A stretch of 64,000 nt of DNA from Takakia lepidozioides (taxonomy: Eukaryota > Streptophyta > Takakiopsida > Takakiales > Takakiaceae): contig CM060731.1 of NCBI GenBank assembly GCA_030704615.1, forward strand, positions 16,676,001 to 16,740,000, read 5' to 3'. This document shows positions 1 through 10,480 of this stretch, piece after piece (position 1 is the stretch's first letter; each line of letters opens with the position of its first letter). A model generated the notes under the pieces. The model was not told where the DNA came from and did not search any database. It worked only from the letters and a program-made list of their open reading frames with translations. Position numbers and translations under genes: made by a program.

Positions 1-1571
1 AATCAATAGTGGAGTGGCTATGACCCCACTAAATTGCAGGTCCAACAAATTTTTTCACCTATGGTTGCTATGCATGCAATTACATGGGAGTTGAAATCTC
101 AAAATTGACAAGAGATTATGTGCCTCCAAATGAAGTACTTTTTTTCTACAAAAATTTTGAAAGCCAATGGTGGATGTGTGTATGTAATGCTCACACACCA
201 GATGGTGAAGTGCTTTTTCCAAAATTGCTAATTTTCTGCCAAAAATGGCCTTTGGAGTGCAATCTGTTTTGGGCTTGTTTACCTGCCACGTCAACAAGCC
301 CTTTTCAGGCCCAAAACGTAAATGAGAGATTTAAGATATTTTTTGTAGGTCGCAGCTTTTGTTTTTTGCATCATACTCGAGATAAATCCCTTGTCATTAA
401 AGCTTCAGGAGTGGCCCCATCAGATTAGATCTACAAAAATTAGGTCGAACCTCAAATTCAAATTCAAAGTGACCCGATTCAGGTCGCTTGGGAACTTAAG
501 GGTTAAACAGTGCTTTACCAATTAAGATAATTGGATTTATCAATCCACAAACCATCATTAGCCTTGCCCAGTATATCATTGATCATATCAACCCATGGTC
601 AATCTAAGCACCACCCACCTGGGATAAAGCACTAAATCAACCACCATCCACCCTTAGCACAGTTAAGTTAATATCATGGTCTAAAACCGTTATATCCAAC
701 AGGTGAAAATAGAGGTACTTGGTATCATTCGACTCATCATAAAATAAGTGTAATATCACCTTGAGAGCCTCACAGCGTCAGTGTAGTTGTGAGAGGTAAT
801 TGTTTTTTTGTGAACTAACTCATTATGGCAACTGTGATCAAGAGAGAGCGGCCTTTACTTGATGTAGATGATCTGGATACGAGCGTTAGAGATGCAGCGT
901 TTTAGGGTCAAGTTTTGTGTCGTTACGGCACCTGTTACAAAACCAACAGTATCTTTGATTCCCCAAGTGCATTTTCATATTTGACGTTATAGACATCTAC
1001 GGGTTTATTACGGTGACCATCATAGTCTCTGGTTCTCTTGTGCAGACTCACTTTGACAAGCTCACACGAGGAGCTTTCATACGTTTGGAGAACTTTTCAG
1101 TCCGTAATAAACAAAAGTTCGAAAGATGAGACTTGGATGTTGAGGTCAAGATGAGCTAAGCCACCAAAGTGGAGATCATCACTCCATTCGTTTCATTTTC
1201 TCTTCACTTTCTCGATGATAATACTATTGTGACCTTCGCCAAAAATGTGCATGAAAAAATTGTACGTAGATAAGTCGTCAACAAATTTGAGCTTACCGTT
1301 GTAGATGGAAACACACAGTCTGATATCCAGATAGTACGTGCTATCTGTGCTATACCATGTAAAAGCTACCAATCATGTCCATTTTTTGTCGGTCAACAAA
1401 TCCAAGAATTATCTCAATATTTTCATGGATTCTAGTGTTTTGTTTTTTTTTTAAGATAACTAATCTATATTAGAATAACAATTAGATGTCGATAATTCTA
1501 AGATTATAACTTCATTGTCTTGTTCAGCATTGGCCCATGATATTGTAAATGATACTAAAACAAAATGGAAA
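1..1571. other. Flanking DNA without a recognisable intact gene
   Basis: This AT-rich stretch has no gene I can name. An open frame on the plus strand (84-428) has no recognisable motif and unremarkable composition, so I do not call it. A separate degraded frame at 1028-1351 is listed on its own. The stretch ends where the LTR-like repeat of the gypsy element begins at 1572. Confidence 0.5.
1028..1351 (+). pseudogene. Degraded reading frame of unknown function
   Basis: A single frame of 108 codons reads with protein-like composition (for example AFIRLENFSVRN near 1071-1106 and KFELTVVDGNTQSDIQIVRA near 1280-1339) but carries three stops: TGA at 1127, TAA at 1157 and TAA at 1271. The alternation of beta-prone segments is loosely like an OB-fold or RPA-type protein, but no defining motif is visible and I do not assign a family. 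It is most likely a dead fragment of a repetitive gene or transposon ORF. It sits just upstream of the gypsy element and has no visible partner. Confidence 0.3.
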
Positions 1572-1926
1572 TGTCATGGTTTAGTCATGGTTATCTAGAA
1601 TTACCTACTTCTAGTAGGACATTTTAGATATTTACATTTATATTTTGTGTGTTGGGACTTCATTTGGTCTCACATGCCAAGTGAGGTGTCGAGCCTCACT
1701 TAGGACATGGGGATAGGTTTTCCCCTTGTGAGGATGGAGGAGGCTCATCTTCTTGTAGTTGAGCCTCCATGAGCCTCTCTCACCTCCATAGCTCTAGGTA
1801 TTGAGAGGGAGTGTGGTGAGGGCTTTGTAGGGTGGATTCCCTTAGCAAGGGTGCCTTTGGCTTGACTTACTCTATGTGATTGAGTGGATTCATGAATGGA
1901 GGGTTTCCATTATGTTCACTTCCATT
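1572..1926 (+). repeat. 5' LTR-like terminal repeat of the gypsy element (part)
   Basis: The stretch beginning TGTCATGG matches 12126-12486 with only scattered substitutions and a few small indels (for example extra bases near 12161-12165). Similarity stops abruptly after the shared CACTTCCATT. The right-hand copy has about 87 additional bases before the shared part (12039-12125) that are absent here, so this copy lacks the LTR start. The LTR may really extend further right into the long noncoding stretch; I cannot fix its 3' boundary. Confidence 0.75.
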
Positions 1927-3158
1927 GCTCTTGAGTTACAAGACTTTGCAAGTACTGCAGGGAGAAAGTCTTGTGTGTGTGGAAGCAAAAGGTTTGAAAG
2001 TTTGAGAAGAAGGAGCGTCATCTCTTGTATCTCAAGTGTTGTGACAACCATTTGCCAAGGAAGTGACTTCTATGGTGAAAAGAATGCATTGAGGGTTTGT
2101 AGAAGCATTATTGTGCACCAAGGGTTTGAGAGCTTGGAAAAGAGCTTTTGCATCACAAGAGAAGCGTCTTGTATGTGGAGAAGATAGGCACTAGGGTTTC
2201 AAGAGCAAGCTCTAGTTATTCGTGGTGTGAAAGAGAAGCCAAAGAGCGGCACATGCTTGGGTTAGAAACACCATAGAATGAGTACAACAATGATAGCTTG
2301 ACTCGGAGCATTGAGTAGCTCAAGAGAAGCTAAGAAGTGGTTGTTTTATCCATGGTGAAATGAAGCCAAGTGGGGTTTCATTTGGTTGACAAACAAGCAA
2401 GCTAAGGCGCTAGAAGGGAGTGCTTTTGCTAGTCTATGAGTTCTTGGATTGCTCTTGGTGAAGCAAGTGGTTGACCAAACAAGTGGCGCATGTGTGGAGC
2501 ATGCTTTCCAAGTGCGGCTTCCAACTTCAAACTTGAGGAGAGCTAGAAGGTGAAGGGAACAAGTCATTCTTTTGTATATGAGGTGATACTTATGTGGAGC
2601 ATGTTTTCAGCCCATTGAGGCTTCTATTTTCAAGCCTTGGAGAGCAAGAAGAAAGGAAAAGGGCTGGTTTCCACTTAGGTGAAGGAAAAGCACTTGTAGA
2701 GCACATCTTTGAGTTGGGGTTTCAACCTTAAGCTTGAGGAGAGCACGACTCTTGAGCTAGTAAGTGAAGGGACTTGAATCTTCCTCTTTGCATGAGATGG
2801 AGATGTATTGATGCTTGGAGAAGCAACACATAGAAGCCAAGAATGGAGCATGTGTGTGGATGGCCAAAGGAGAGCACATGAATGAGTGCAAGACTTGGTT
2901 GCTTGTCAAATGAGGTAAAAAACTTTATTCTTGAGTTCCAAAGAGAAGTGAGGTTTGTTGTGTGGCAAATGCATTGCTAGATGACATGGAATCAAGCTTG
3001 GTTGTGGTTTGAGGTGAAGAAGATCAAGGTAGTTTGCCTTGGTATCTCATAGAAGCCATGGATGCTTGAGGAGAGCAAGCATGAAGCTCAAGGAAGCCCA
3101 AATCCTAGCTTGGAATGCACAAACCCTAGCATGAGATGCACATGAAACCCTAGGTTCA

Positions 3159-3265
3159 TGGGAACAGTCACCAAAATGTGGGAACGGTCATCGTAGTCTG
3201 GGAACCATCACCGTAGTCTGGGAACCGTCATCGTAGTCTGGAACCGTCACTATAGGCTGGGAACA
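3159..3265 (+). repeat. Tandem repeat, about 20-bp unit, roughly five copies
   Basis: Units resemble GGGAACCGTCATCGTAGTCT, with variants such as GGGAACAGTCACCAAAATGT and GGAACCGTCACTATAGGCT. They lie head to tail in the noncoding part of the gypsy element. Such arrays can arise by slippage during reverse transcription; a role is not shown. Confidence 0.75.
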
Positions 3266-3445
3266 TAGTGACACACAAAGACAATATAGACCTTTTGGAG
3301 GATTTTCAAGGGCCTTTTGGAGGATTGTTTGGGGGATCTTTAGGGTCCTTTGGGGAGCTTTTGGAAGACACTCTGAGGAGCTTTTGTAAGGCACTTTGAA
3401 GAGCTCTTGAAGAGGTATTTGGATGACTATTTGGAGGCCTATTTA

Positions 3446-3668
3446 CAGTCCTTGAAGGCCAAGTTTTGGAAAGTTTTTGGAGCCTTGAAAGGCTATGTGG
3501 AGGACCATTTTGGGGTCTTTGAAGGCCAAGTTTTGGCAAGTTTTTGGAGCTTTTGGAAGGCTATGTGGAGGACCATTTGGGGTCTTTGAAGGCCAATATT
3601 TGGCAAGTTTTTGGAGCCTTTGGAAGGCTGTTTGGAGGGCTGTTTGGGGTCCTTAGAGGCGAGCTTGA
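3446..3668 (+). repeat. Minisatellite in the gypsy leader, unit about 95 bp
   Basis: The words AAGGCCAAGTTTTGG, AGTTTTTGGAGC, GGAAGGCTATGTGGAGGACCA and TTGGGGTCTTTGAAGGCCAA recur in the same order about two and a half times, with decreasing similarity to the right. Flanking DNA from 3290 to 3445 has the same TTTGGAG/TTTTGGA vocabulary and looks like older, more diverged copies. No coding capacity is inferred. Confidence 0.7.
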
Positions 3669-4471
3669 GGAGTCTTTGGCGACTTGTTGAAAAACTATTT
3701 GGGGTCCTTGAGGGTCGAGATTTGGTAGGCTCTTGGGGCATTGGTGTACTGTTTGGAGTACCATTGTCCAAGCTTTAGGAGTCTTAATGAGATTGTTTGA
3801 GAGACATCTTGAGGGATCTTAGAGAGTTATTTGAGAGATCCTTGAAAGGTCTTGTCTATTGCTTAAGCAAGAGAGTGTGGAGATAGGGTAGTGGGATGAG
3901 AGCATGTTGTGATAGGAATTGCTTTAGTCTCTCTTCCTTGTAGTCTTCCACCCTCTCTGTAGGCCAAAACCTTTCCGTAGGTGGAGGCAAGAGTCAGTCC
4001 TGGTTTGGGCTGGGGTGTTTTGCAGGAGCGACACCGTGGAGTGTTTTTGGTGTGGGGGAGTTACTGTTTTGATTTTCTTGTGCTTGGATCCCCTCCACAC
4101 CTGCATGCTTGACTGTGCGTCATGTTAGTTTGTGTGGGCGTTTGTTTTCATAGGAGGTTGGTCCGGATTTGATCACCGGTCAATCCTAGAGCGTGCTGTT
4201 GATGGTGAGGCTGGGGTGATGACCAGTCAGACCATCATTGTTATCTTATGGTGAGGCTGGGTTGATGACCAGCAGACCATAGGAGTGCTTGCGGTGGATG
4301 CAGGTGAAGGTACAGGTTTATATTATGAACCTAGTAGTCTAAGCCATAAGCTGCAACAGGTTCTCTACCACGGTTACCTTGTAGAAAGGGGGATTAGAGA
4401 CAGGTTTACAACAGGTGTGGTTGTAACTTTTCATCACGGAGGTGCCACCACTTGCTGAGGAGAGTGCCGGT

Positions 4472-5788
4472 ATGAACACCAGCGATACTAGTGGGTATAC
4501 AAGACGAGGTGTGCGGTTTAGGCCACCTTCACCTTCAGTGTCTTCTGAGGAAGGTTCAGACTCGGAGTCAGGAGGATTCTCGCCGAGGGTGCAAGTCATT
4601 TCCGTGCCATTGTTGTGGGATACGATGGAAGAGATGTATGGAGCTACCAAGGGGCCACGTAGGTACTCTGGAGCTGTGGGCACCATCGAGCTTGATGACT
4701 TCATACAAGAGTTTGACAGTTGGTGTGATTTGCAGCAAATGTGCAATCCACAACTGTTTACGCCATTTATGGCGTGGAAGGGGCTATTCCAACACCTTGA
4801 GGGGCCGCCCATGGATGATTACCATGAATTTAGGCGGGGACACGTGGAGTGGTGAGAGTATTGGTCACCTAACTATGTCTCCATCACTAGAGGCACAAAG
4901 GCAGCGGCAACACCAATAGCTACACAAACATCTCCAACTGCAAGCACTAGTAGTGGGACAAGTGGTACAGGAGCTGGGAAATCCACTCAAGCTCCTACTG
5001 CAGCACCAGCACCCGTGCCTGCCTTTAATCCAGTTGTGGAGTTCTTCGAGGAGTTGAGGAGAGACTACCAAGGGATAAAGACAGAGAAGTTGCGGAGTTT
5101 GCAAGAGATCCAACGAAGGTCTACTGAGAGTTTGAGGGAGGCTTACACCTGCATGAGGCGATTGATAAACGTAATCCAAGGGGTTACAGAAGCTCAGGCA
5201 GTCCAGTTCTGGTATGGGATCCTGGACAAGGCGCTGAGGAGAAGGGTGCGGGATGCAACTCTCCTACAAGTGAACCAACCCACCTTAGCAAATGTGTTTT
5301 TGTTGGCAGAGCGGATAGAGCTCAATATGGTGGATGAGCGAGTGGTTATGGTAGGGTTTGGCAAGGAGACACAACGAAGTGGGGCTCCTAGCCAACAACA
5401 ACCACTACCCCAACGTGTTCAAGGCAACAATGGGGCTCAGGTGAAGCCCAGGGAAGGACAGAGAGGATCTCAGACGCAGAGGTCTCTTCCTTCATTCTCA
5501 GGCCAACAACAGTTGGATGTGACTTGTTGGGATTGTGGAGGACCCCATGTCAAGAAGGATTGCCCGGAGAGAGGCAAAGGGCCGGTATAGGCACAGCCTA
5601 CACAACTACAGTGTGGGCATTGTGGAAAGTATGGGCATGAGGAGGCCCATTGTTATGGCTTGCATCCTGAGCTACGGCCAGGCCAATTCCAAGAGAACAA
5701 TGGTGGCCGAGGACAAGGCAATGTAGTCCAGAAAGGTAGAGGAGGCAGAGGTTGGGGTGGAGGTCGTAACCAAAACCAAGGAGCATAG
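4472..5788 (+). pseudogene. gag polyprotein of the gypsy element
   Basis: Gag forms the virus-like particle and binds the element RNA. One frame is coherent from 4472 (first ATG) into the protease, interrupted by TGA at 4853, TAG at 5588 and TAG at 5786. An acidic, Ser-rich N-terminus is followed by a helical capsid-like part (FNPVVEFFEELRRDY near 5021, then SLQEIQRRSTESLREAY) and a basic, Gln-rich linker. Two zinc knuckles follow: the first, near 5525-5563, is CWDCGGPHVKKDC, one residue shorter than the usual CX2CX4HX4C spacing; the second, near 5612-5653, is the standard CGHCGKYGHEEAHC. The second lies after the 5588 stop, so the intact ancestor had both. A Gly/Arg/Gln-rich stretch follows. 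Confidence 0.8.
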
Positions 5789-7185
5789 GGTCAGGGTCAA
5801 GGTCATGACCAAGGCATGGTGGATAGACTTGCCCAGCTAGAGCAACGTCTTGCTGCCATGGCCACTACTCATGTTGCGCCAGCTCCAAGGCTTGAGGTTC
5901 AAGCCCTACCAGCACAACCTCCTATGCCTAGGGAAGATCAGATTGGTATGGGCTTCATGTGTGGAGCCGCACTTGCAGGGCCATTGCATGTATTGGACTC
6001 TGCTACTGCTGTCACTCGAGCAGCAATGCGTGCTCCTGAGCCAAGAGGAGCGGATGTGGATTTTGATCCACAAAGGAGAGAAATAAGTCGTCAGACAAGG
6101 CTTCCACAGTCCTTTACATTGGCTGAGACAGTGCCACCTACGCCATCATTGGCACCCGCTCGCCCAAGTGTGTCAGAGGTAGAGCCACGAGTGTCATTGG
6201 GGAGAGTTGGTGTGGCTCGGGAAATGCCAGTGGGTGGTGCTACAAAACAAGGTGCAGCCAGTACATTGTTGGGGGCGGCTACGGCGGTTTGCCAAGCTCC
6301 ATTATTTTCTGCCACGACAATTGCAATGTCGGGGATTCGGCCAGCTGCAGTGTTTAGACTGGCAGCTGCACTCTGTGAGAGTGGTGATGCATCGGCACTA
6401 TCTGCGGGGATAGCGGATAAGGTGCAATGCATGAATGCCCTGGATTCAAGGGTGAAGACAGCCACAGCTGCGCTATGGCAAGCGGCAGCTGCAAGGTTGC
6501 AGGAGTTGTCAGCTAGGCCAGCCATTGAGCGCAGTATGGTGACTCATGGGGTAGTCCTGGTGGACAATCAGGATGGTATGTTTCAGTTGGGTGGCCCAGC
6601 CGGGAGGAGGTATAGGCCACTGCGGGTCTTATTGGACTCGGGAGCACAGCCATTGATGTTGGGAAGAGCAGCAATTACACAGATTTGGAGCCTTGTCATT
6701 TCCAAATTCAAACAGCTTTGGGTGGTTCAGAGAAGGCACAAGGGATTACACGCCATGAGCTCTTCATTTGATTACAGCCGGATCATCCTATGGACGGCTC
6801 CGTCATGAGAGCTAAAACCATTGTTACGGACGCGATGTCCTATGATATGCTTGTTGGTGGGGCGGTATTATACCCCATGGGATTCACTCTGGACTTTTGG
6901 GAGGAAACGGCAGCCTACAGGCCGGAATGTCAGTCAGGAGATGGCCGATGTGCACTGCTCTCAGTGCGGTTTATTGGGAATGTAGCGGTGGATCATAGGA
7001 ACATGATGCCCACATTGGCTCCATTCTCACGGGTGGTGGCTTGGGGTGGTGAGCTCTTGGAGGGAAATAACCATGCAGATGATAGGCCACCACCTGATGA
7101 GGACAAGCAATTGGCATACAAGGCTGAGTTGCTTCCTCATGTTCATGTACATAGCTCATTGTGGAATACAGTTGGGGATTTGTAG
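5789..7185 (+). pseudogene. Aspartic protease region of the gypsy polyprotein
   Basis: The retroviral-type protease would cleave the polyprotein. The frame from 5816 starts with a coiled-coil-like segment (LAQLEQRLAAMA), then a long Ala/Pro/Val-rich low-complexity region (about 6000-6540). The active-site motif LLDSGAQPL (Asp codon at 6635) follows. Reading then moves to another frame at about 6790, where MSYDMLVGGAVLYPMGF and LDFWEETAAYRP continue the domain to a TAG at 7183. The frame change near 6790 breaks the domain. The extension between protease and the methyltransferase has no domain I recognise. Confidence 0.75.
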
Positions 7186-7249
7186 CGAGTGGCAAGCCAG
7201 TGTGTGCAGCAAGCATGGCAGGAGGCCTTTTCCATCGGTAGGTGAGGGG

Positions 7250-8634
7250 AGTTCAGTTACATCACCTGGACCTCCTCAATTAGCTTCATTGGACACAGTG
7301 CCTATTATCTGGCAACAACCTGACTCAGGCATTTGTTTACTAGACCTGTTTGGAGGCATGAGCACTGGACTTGCAGAAGTGTTGCAAGCAGGAATCAAAG
7401 TACGCAAGTACTTGTATGTGGAGAAGGATGAGATTGCTTGGTGTGTTTCCATGTGCCATGTTGCCTTGCTCACACATCAATATCCTGAGTTGTTGCCTCT
7501 CTCAGCAATTCAAGGGTACCAAAAGACATTGCCAGCAGACATTACCATGCTGGGGGCGGAGGATTTGGATCGGCATGATCCCATTGACTTGGTGATAGGA
7601 GGGTGGCCTTGCCAAGGACATTCACCCGCATGTCATGGTAATGGTTTGCAAGATGCACGATTGCATCTGTTTTGGGAGATACTGCGAGTGTTGCGTGACT
7701 TGCAGGTGAGGCAAGTGCAACCTCTAGCTTACATCCTGGAGAATGTTCCTCTCATGGGGGATTCTCGGGCCAGGGTTATGGTCAGTGTACATCAGATCCG
7801 GTCATGGATTGGCTTAGCTATATTGTTGGATGCAGCTGCAGTGGGTTCACGGGCACATAGGCCTAGGTTGTGGTGGACCAATCTTGCACCACCAGAGTTG
7901 CTCAAGAGAGCCTATGATTCTATTCAACAGCCACCCAACCTCACGGTTGAGGGCATTTTGGACCAAGGGAGGCAACCACAGAGAGTGCAACATGATGATC
8001 GTCTAACTTTGGCGGTGGTCAATCGAGTGGGGTAGCCACGTGCAGCCTCGCCTACGCTCATGAGCTTTCCCTCGTCTCATGTTTTTCGAGACAATGGTCC
8101 TGGGTTGATTTGGGACAGTGTGCTACAACAATTGGTGGAGCCCAATGCGGATGAGCGAGAGCGGGCACTACAGCTGTGCCAGCTCTGTCAGAAGCATCAC
8201 GACGCCAGGTGTTGGGTCAGGCAATGGATCTCAATTGCTTGATATGGGTCATTGGCTTGTGTACGGCTGAGCAACGGAGATTGCAAGCATTGGTGGCTAC
8301 TTCCGCACTCCCATTGGATATTGCACCCTCTCTGCCAACCGGGACGGTGGAGGCAGTGAGTGGGGGCGAGCACAGGATCATGGGGTGCAAACACCCATGG
8401 CAGATATGGGATGAGATGCGCAAAGAAAAAGTTATTGGATCTCTCAAGCAACAGTATGAGGAGTGGGGAGAGCCATACACTGAGGATCAGTTGGAGGCCA
8501 AGGTGGCTAAGGTTTTTGAAGAGGTTGGCGATGTGTCTTCCCCAGAGGATGTTCTCAAAGTGGCTATGGCGGAGCAAGTGGAGGCTATGCCACAGTCAGG
8601 GTGGGCGGACAAGGCCCAAGAGGTTGCTATCTAG
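7250..8634 (+). pseudogene. C5 cytosine DNA methyltransferase (DNMT3-like) inside the gypsy element
   Basis: The family transfers a methyl group from S-adenosylmethionine to cytosine C5 in DNA. Motif I is LLDLFGGMSTGL (from about 7337). An acidic AdoMet-contact segment (YVEKDE) follows. Motif IV is GGWPCQGHS, with the catalytic Cys codon at 7610. Motif VI is YILENVP (about 7730), and motif VIII is GSRAHRPRLWWTNL (about 7844). The C-terminal helix SEASRRQVLGQAMDLN, typical of motifs IX-X, is at about 8190 in another frame. Breaks are TAG at 8033, a frameshift near 8200 and TAG at 8632. The AHRPR...W spacing and the C-terminal motif point to DNMT3-like rather than DNMT1/CMT enzymes; no chromo, BAH or PWWP domain is seen. 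About 120 residues after the fold (GEPYTEDQLEAKVAKVFEE) link to RT. Confidence 0.88.
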
Positions 8635-10480
8635 CAACCAAAGGATGCGTCTCCTACCTCCAAGCCTGGTGTACCAAAGGTTGTAGTCACTAAGGACAAC
8701 TGGGAACTAGATGTTGGACCTACAGTCACCGGAGGAGAGAGGCGGAGGATCCAGCGATTTCTAAGGGCTTATAGAAATTGCTTTGCCTTCGGTTTGAAGG
8801 ATTTGGGGAGTTTGAAGGGCCAGGAGATTCGTATTGATTTGGCAAGTGACACGCCAATTTTTTTCGAAGGCCCTACAGGTATAGTGATATAGAGAGGTCT
8901 TCGATCCAGTCACGGACTATGGAGTTGTTCGAAGCTGGATTGGTGGAGTTGTCAGGCGGGGAGTATGCTTCGGCAACGGTGATGCTAGCTAAGAAGGATG
9001 TCTATGGCAATTGGACAGAAAGAAGGATGTGTGGGGACTACCGTCCTGTGAACCGTCAGACTAAGTCCGATAGATATGCCATGCCAACTCCAGAGGCGAT
9101 CTTTGATGTCATTGGGTATGCAAAGGTGTTTAGCACATTGGACTTGCGATCCGGTTACCACCAGTTGCCAATCAAAGAGGCTGACAAGCAAAAGACGACA
9201 TTCTAGGGGATTGACCAACATGGGAAGGATTGCTTGTATCGATGGCGGTTCCTACTGTTTGGGCTGAAGAATGCTCCTGCAGAGTTTCAGAGGGTCATGG
9301 ATAGGATTCTTGCGGGGCTAGACTTTGCCCAGTGCTACATTGATGACATCATTATCTTTAGTGCTACGATTGAGGAGCACAAGAGACACCTTCAGATGGT
9401 GTTTGAGCGCTTGAGAGCGCATGGGTTGAAATTGCACCCTGGGAAGTGCAAGTTCTTCCACAACCAGATTGAGTATTTAGGCCACATGATATACCCTGGA
9501 GGATTGGGTGTTCAAAAGACGAAGGTGGAGGCCATTGCACGCATTCCACGCCCCATCGATGTTAGCAGAGTTCGTGTTTTTATGGGGTTGACAAAGTATT
9601 ATCGACGGTTTGTCAAGGGATTTAGCAGCATTGCAAAGGCTCTTACCAAGTTGACCAAGGTGGGTCAGGAGTGGCAGTGGGAGGAGGAGCAGGAGAAAGC
9701 CTTTGAGGAACTCAAGGCTCGATTGACTTCTGCGCCTATTCTGAGGCGGCCTATTCGGGGGCGGTCTTTCCAGCTACATACGGATTGGAGTATGCTGGGG
9801 ATTGGAGCAGTGCTCACACAGGTGGATGATGAGGGAAGAGATTTTGTAGTGGCATATGCTAGCCGCTTGAACAATGATGTCGAGGCGAAGTATAGTTCCT
9901 ATGACGGGGAGTATCTAGCTGCAGTATGGGCAGTGACACATTTTAGATGCTACCTCTATGGCAATCTCTTCACCTTTGTCACGGATCACCAACCATTGAA
10001 GTGGTTGATGGAGTCAGACAAGCTTACAGGGAAGCTTGCATGGTGGGTACTTATGCGTCAAGAGTACAACTTTCAGGTGGTGCATCGAGCCGGTATTGTC
10101 AATCGGGATGCAGATGGATTGAGTCGTAATCCATGCACGAGCAAGCATGATGATACTGGAGCTCTGTGGCATGGTGAGACAGATGAGGAGATGGTGCCAG
10201 GATTGCATGCATCGACCTTTTTGTGCATTCTAGCAATGGGAGCTCAAGCTGGTCCATCCCATGCGATTGGTCATGTAGATAGCGTGCATGACGATCCAGA
10301 AACTAGTGAGGAGTTCGGTGGTGCTAAGGATTTATATAAAAATGCAGCAGTGTTGGCCTACCTTCGTACTGGAGAGACAACAAACCAGTGTGACTACTAC
10401 GGAGAGAGATCAGATCCTACAACGAGCCAAAAGGTTCAAGTGGGAGGGGACTCACCTACTCCGAGTATAGGAGGATGGAC
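8635..10480 (+). pseudogene. Reverse transcriptase and RNase H of the gypsy element
   Basis: This part copies element RNA to DNA and removes the RNA strand. An N-terminal RT lead-in (RRIQRFLRAYRNCFAFGLKDL) is in frame 1, with a frameshift in a T7 run near 8866. From 8919 the frame reads through the palm: MCGDYRPVNRQT, STLDLRSGYHQLP and the catalytic YIDD at 9336-9347, with a TAG at 9204. The connection (GLTKYYRRFVKGFS) and RNase H follow: LHTDWSMLGIGAVL, SSYDGEYLAAVWAV, FTFVTDHQPLKWLM, NRDADGLSR. Motif content and order are those of Ty3/gypsy. The frame drifts to nonsense after about 10480, where the integrase frame takes over. Confidence 0.9.

Larger units (their letters stand above)
1927..4471 (+). 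other. Long noncoding leader or LTR body of the gypsy element
   Basis: No protein motif is visible in about 2.5 kb between the terminal repeat and gag. The sequence is strongly purine/T-biased, with many words like GAGAGCA, TTGGAG and AAGAGAAGC, and contains two tandem-repeat blocks (listed separately). A further short duplication of about 35-45 bp lies at about 4200-4285 (GGTGAGGCTGGG followed by TGATGACCAG, twice). It is either the rest of a very long LTR or an untranslated leader. No primer-binding site was recognised. Confidence 0.5.

Noticed and set aside
4339-4812. 157-codon minus-strand frame opposite gag
   Set aside because: It is the reverse-strand shadow of the gag frame, with no motif of its own.
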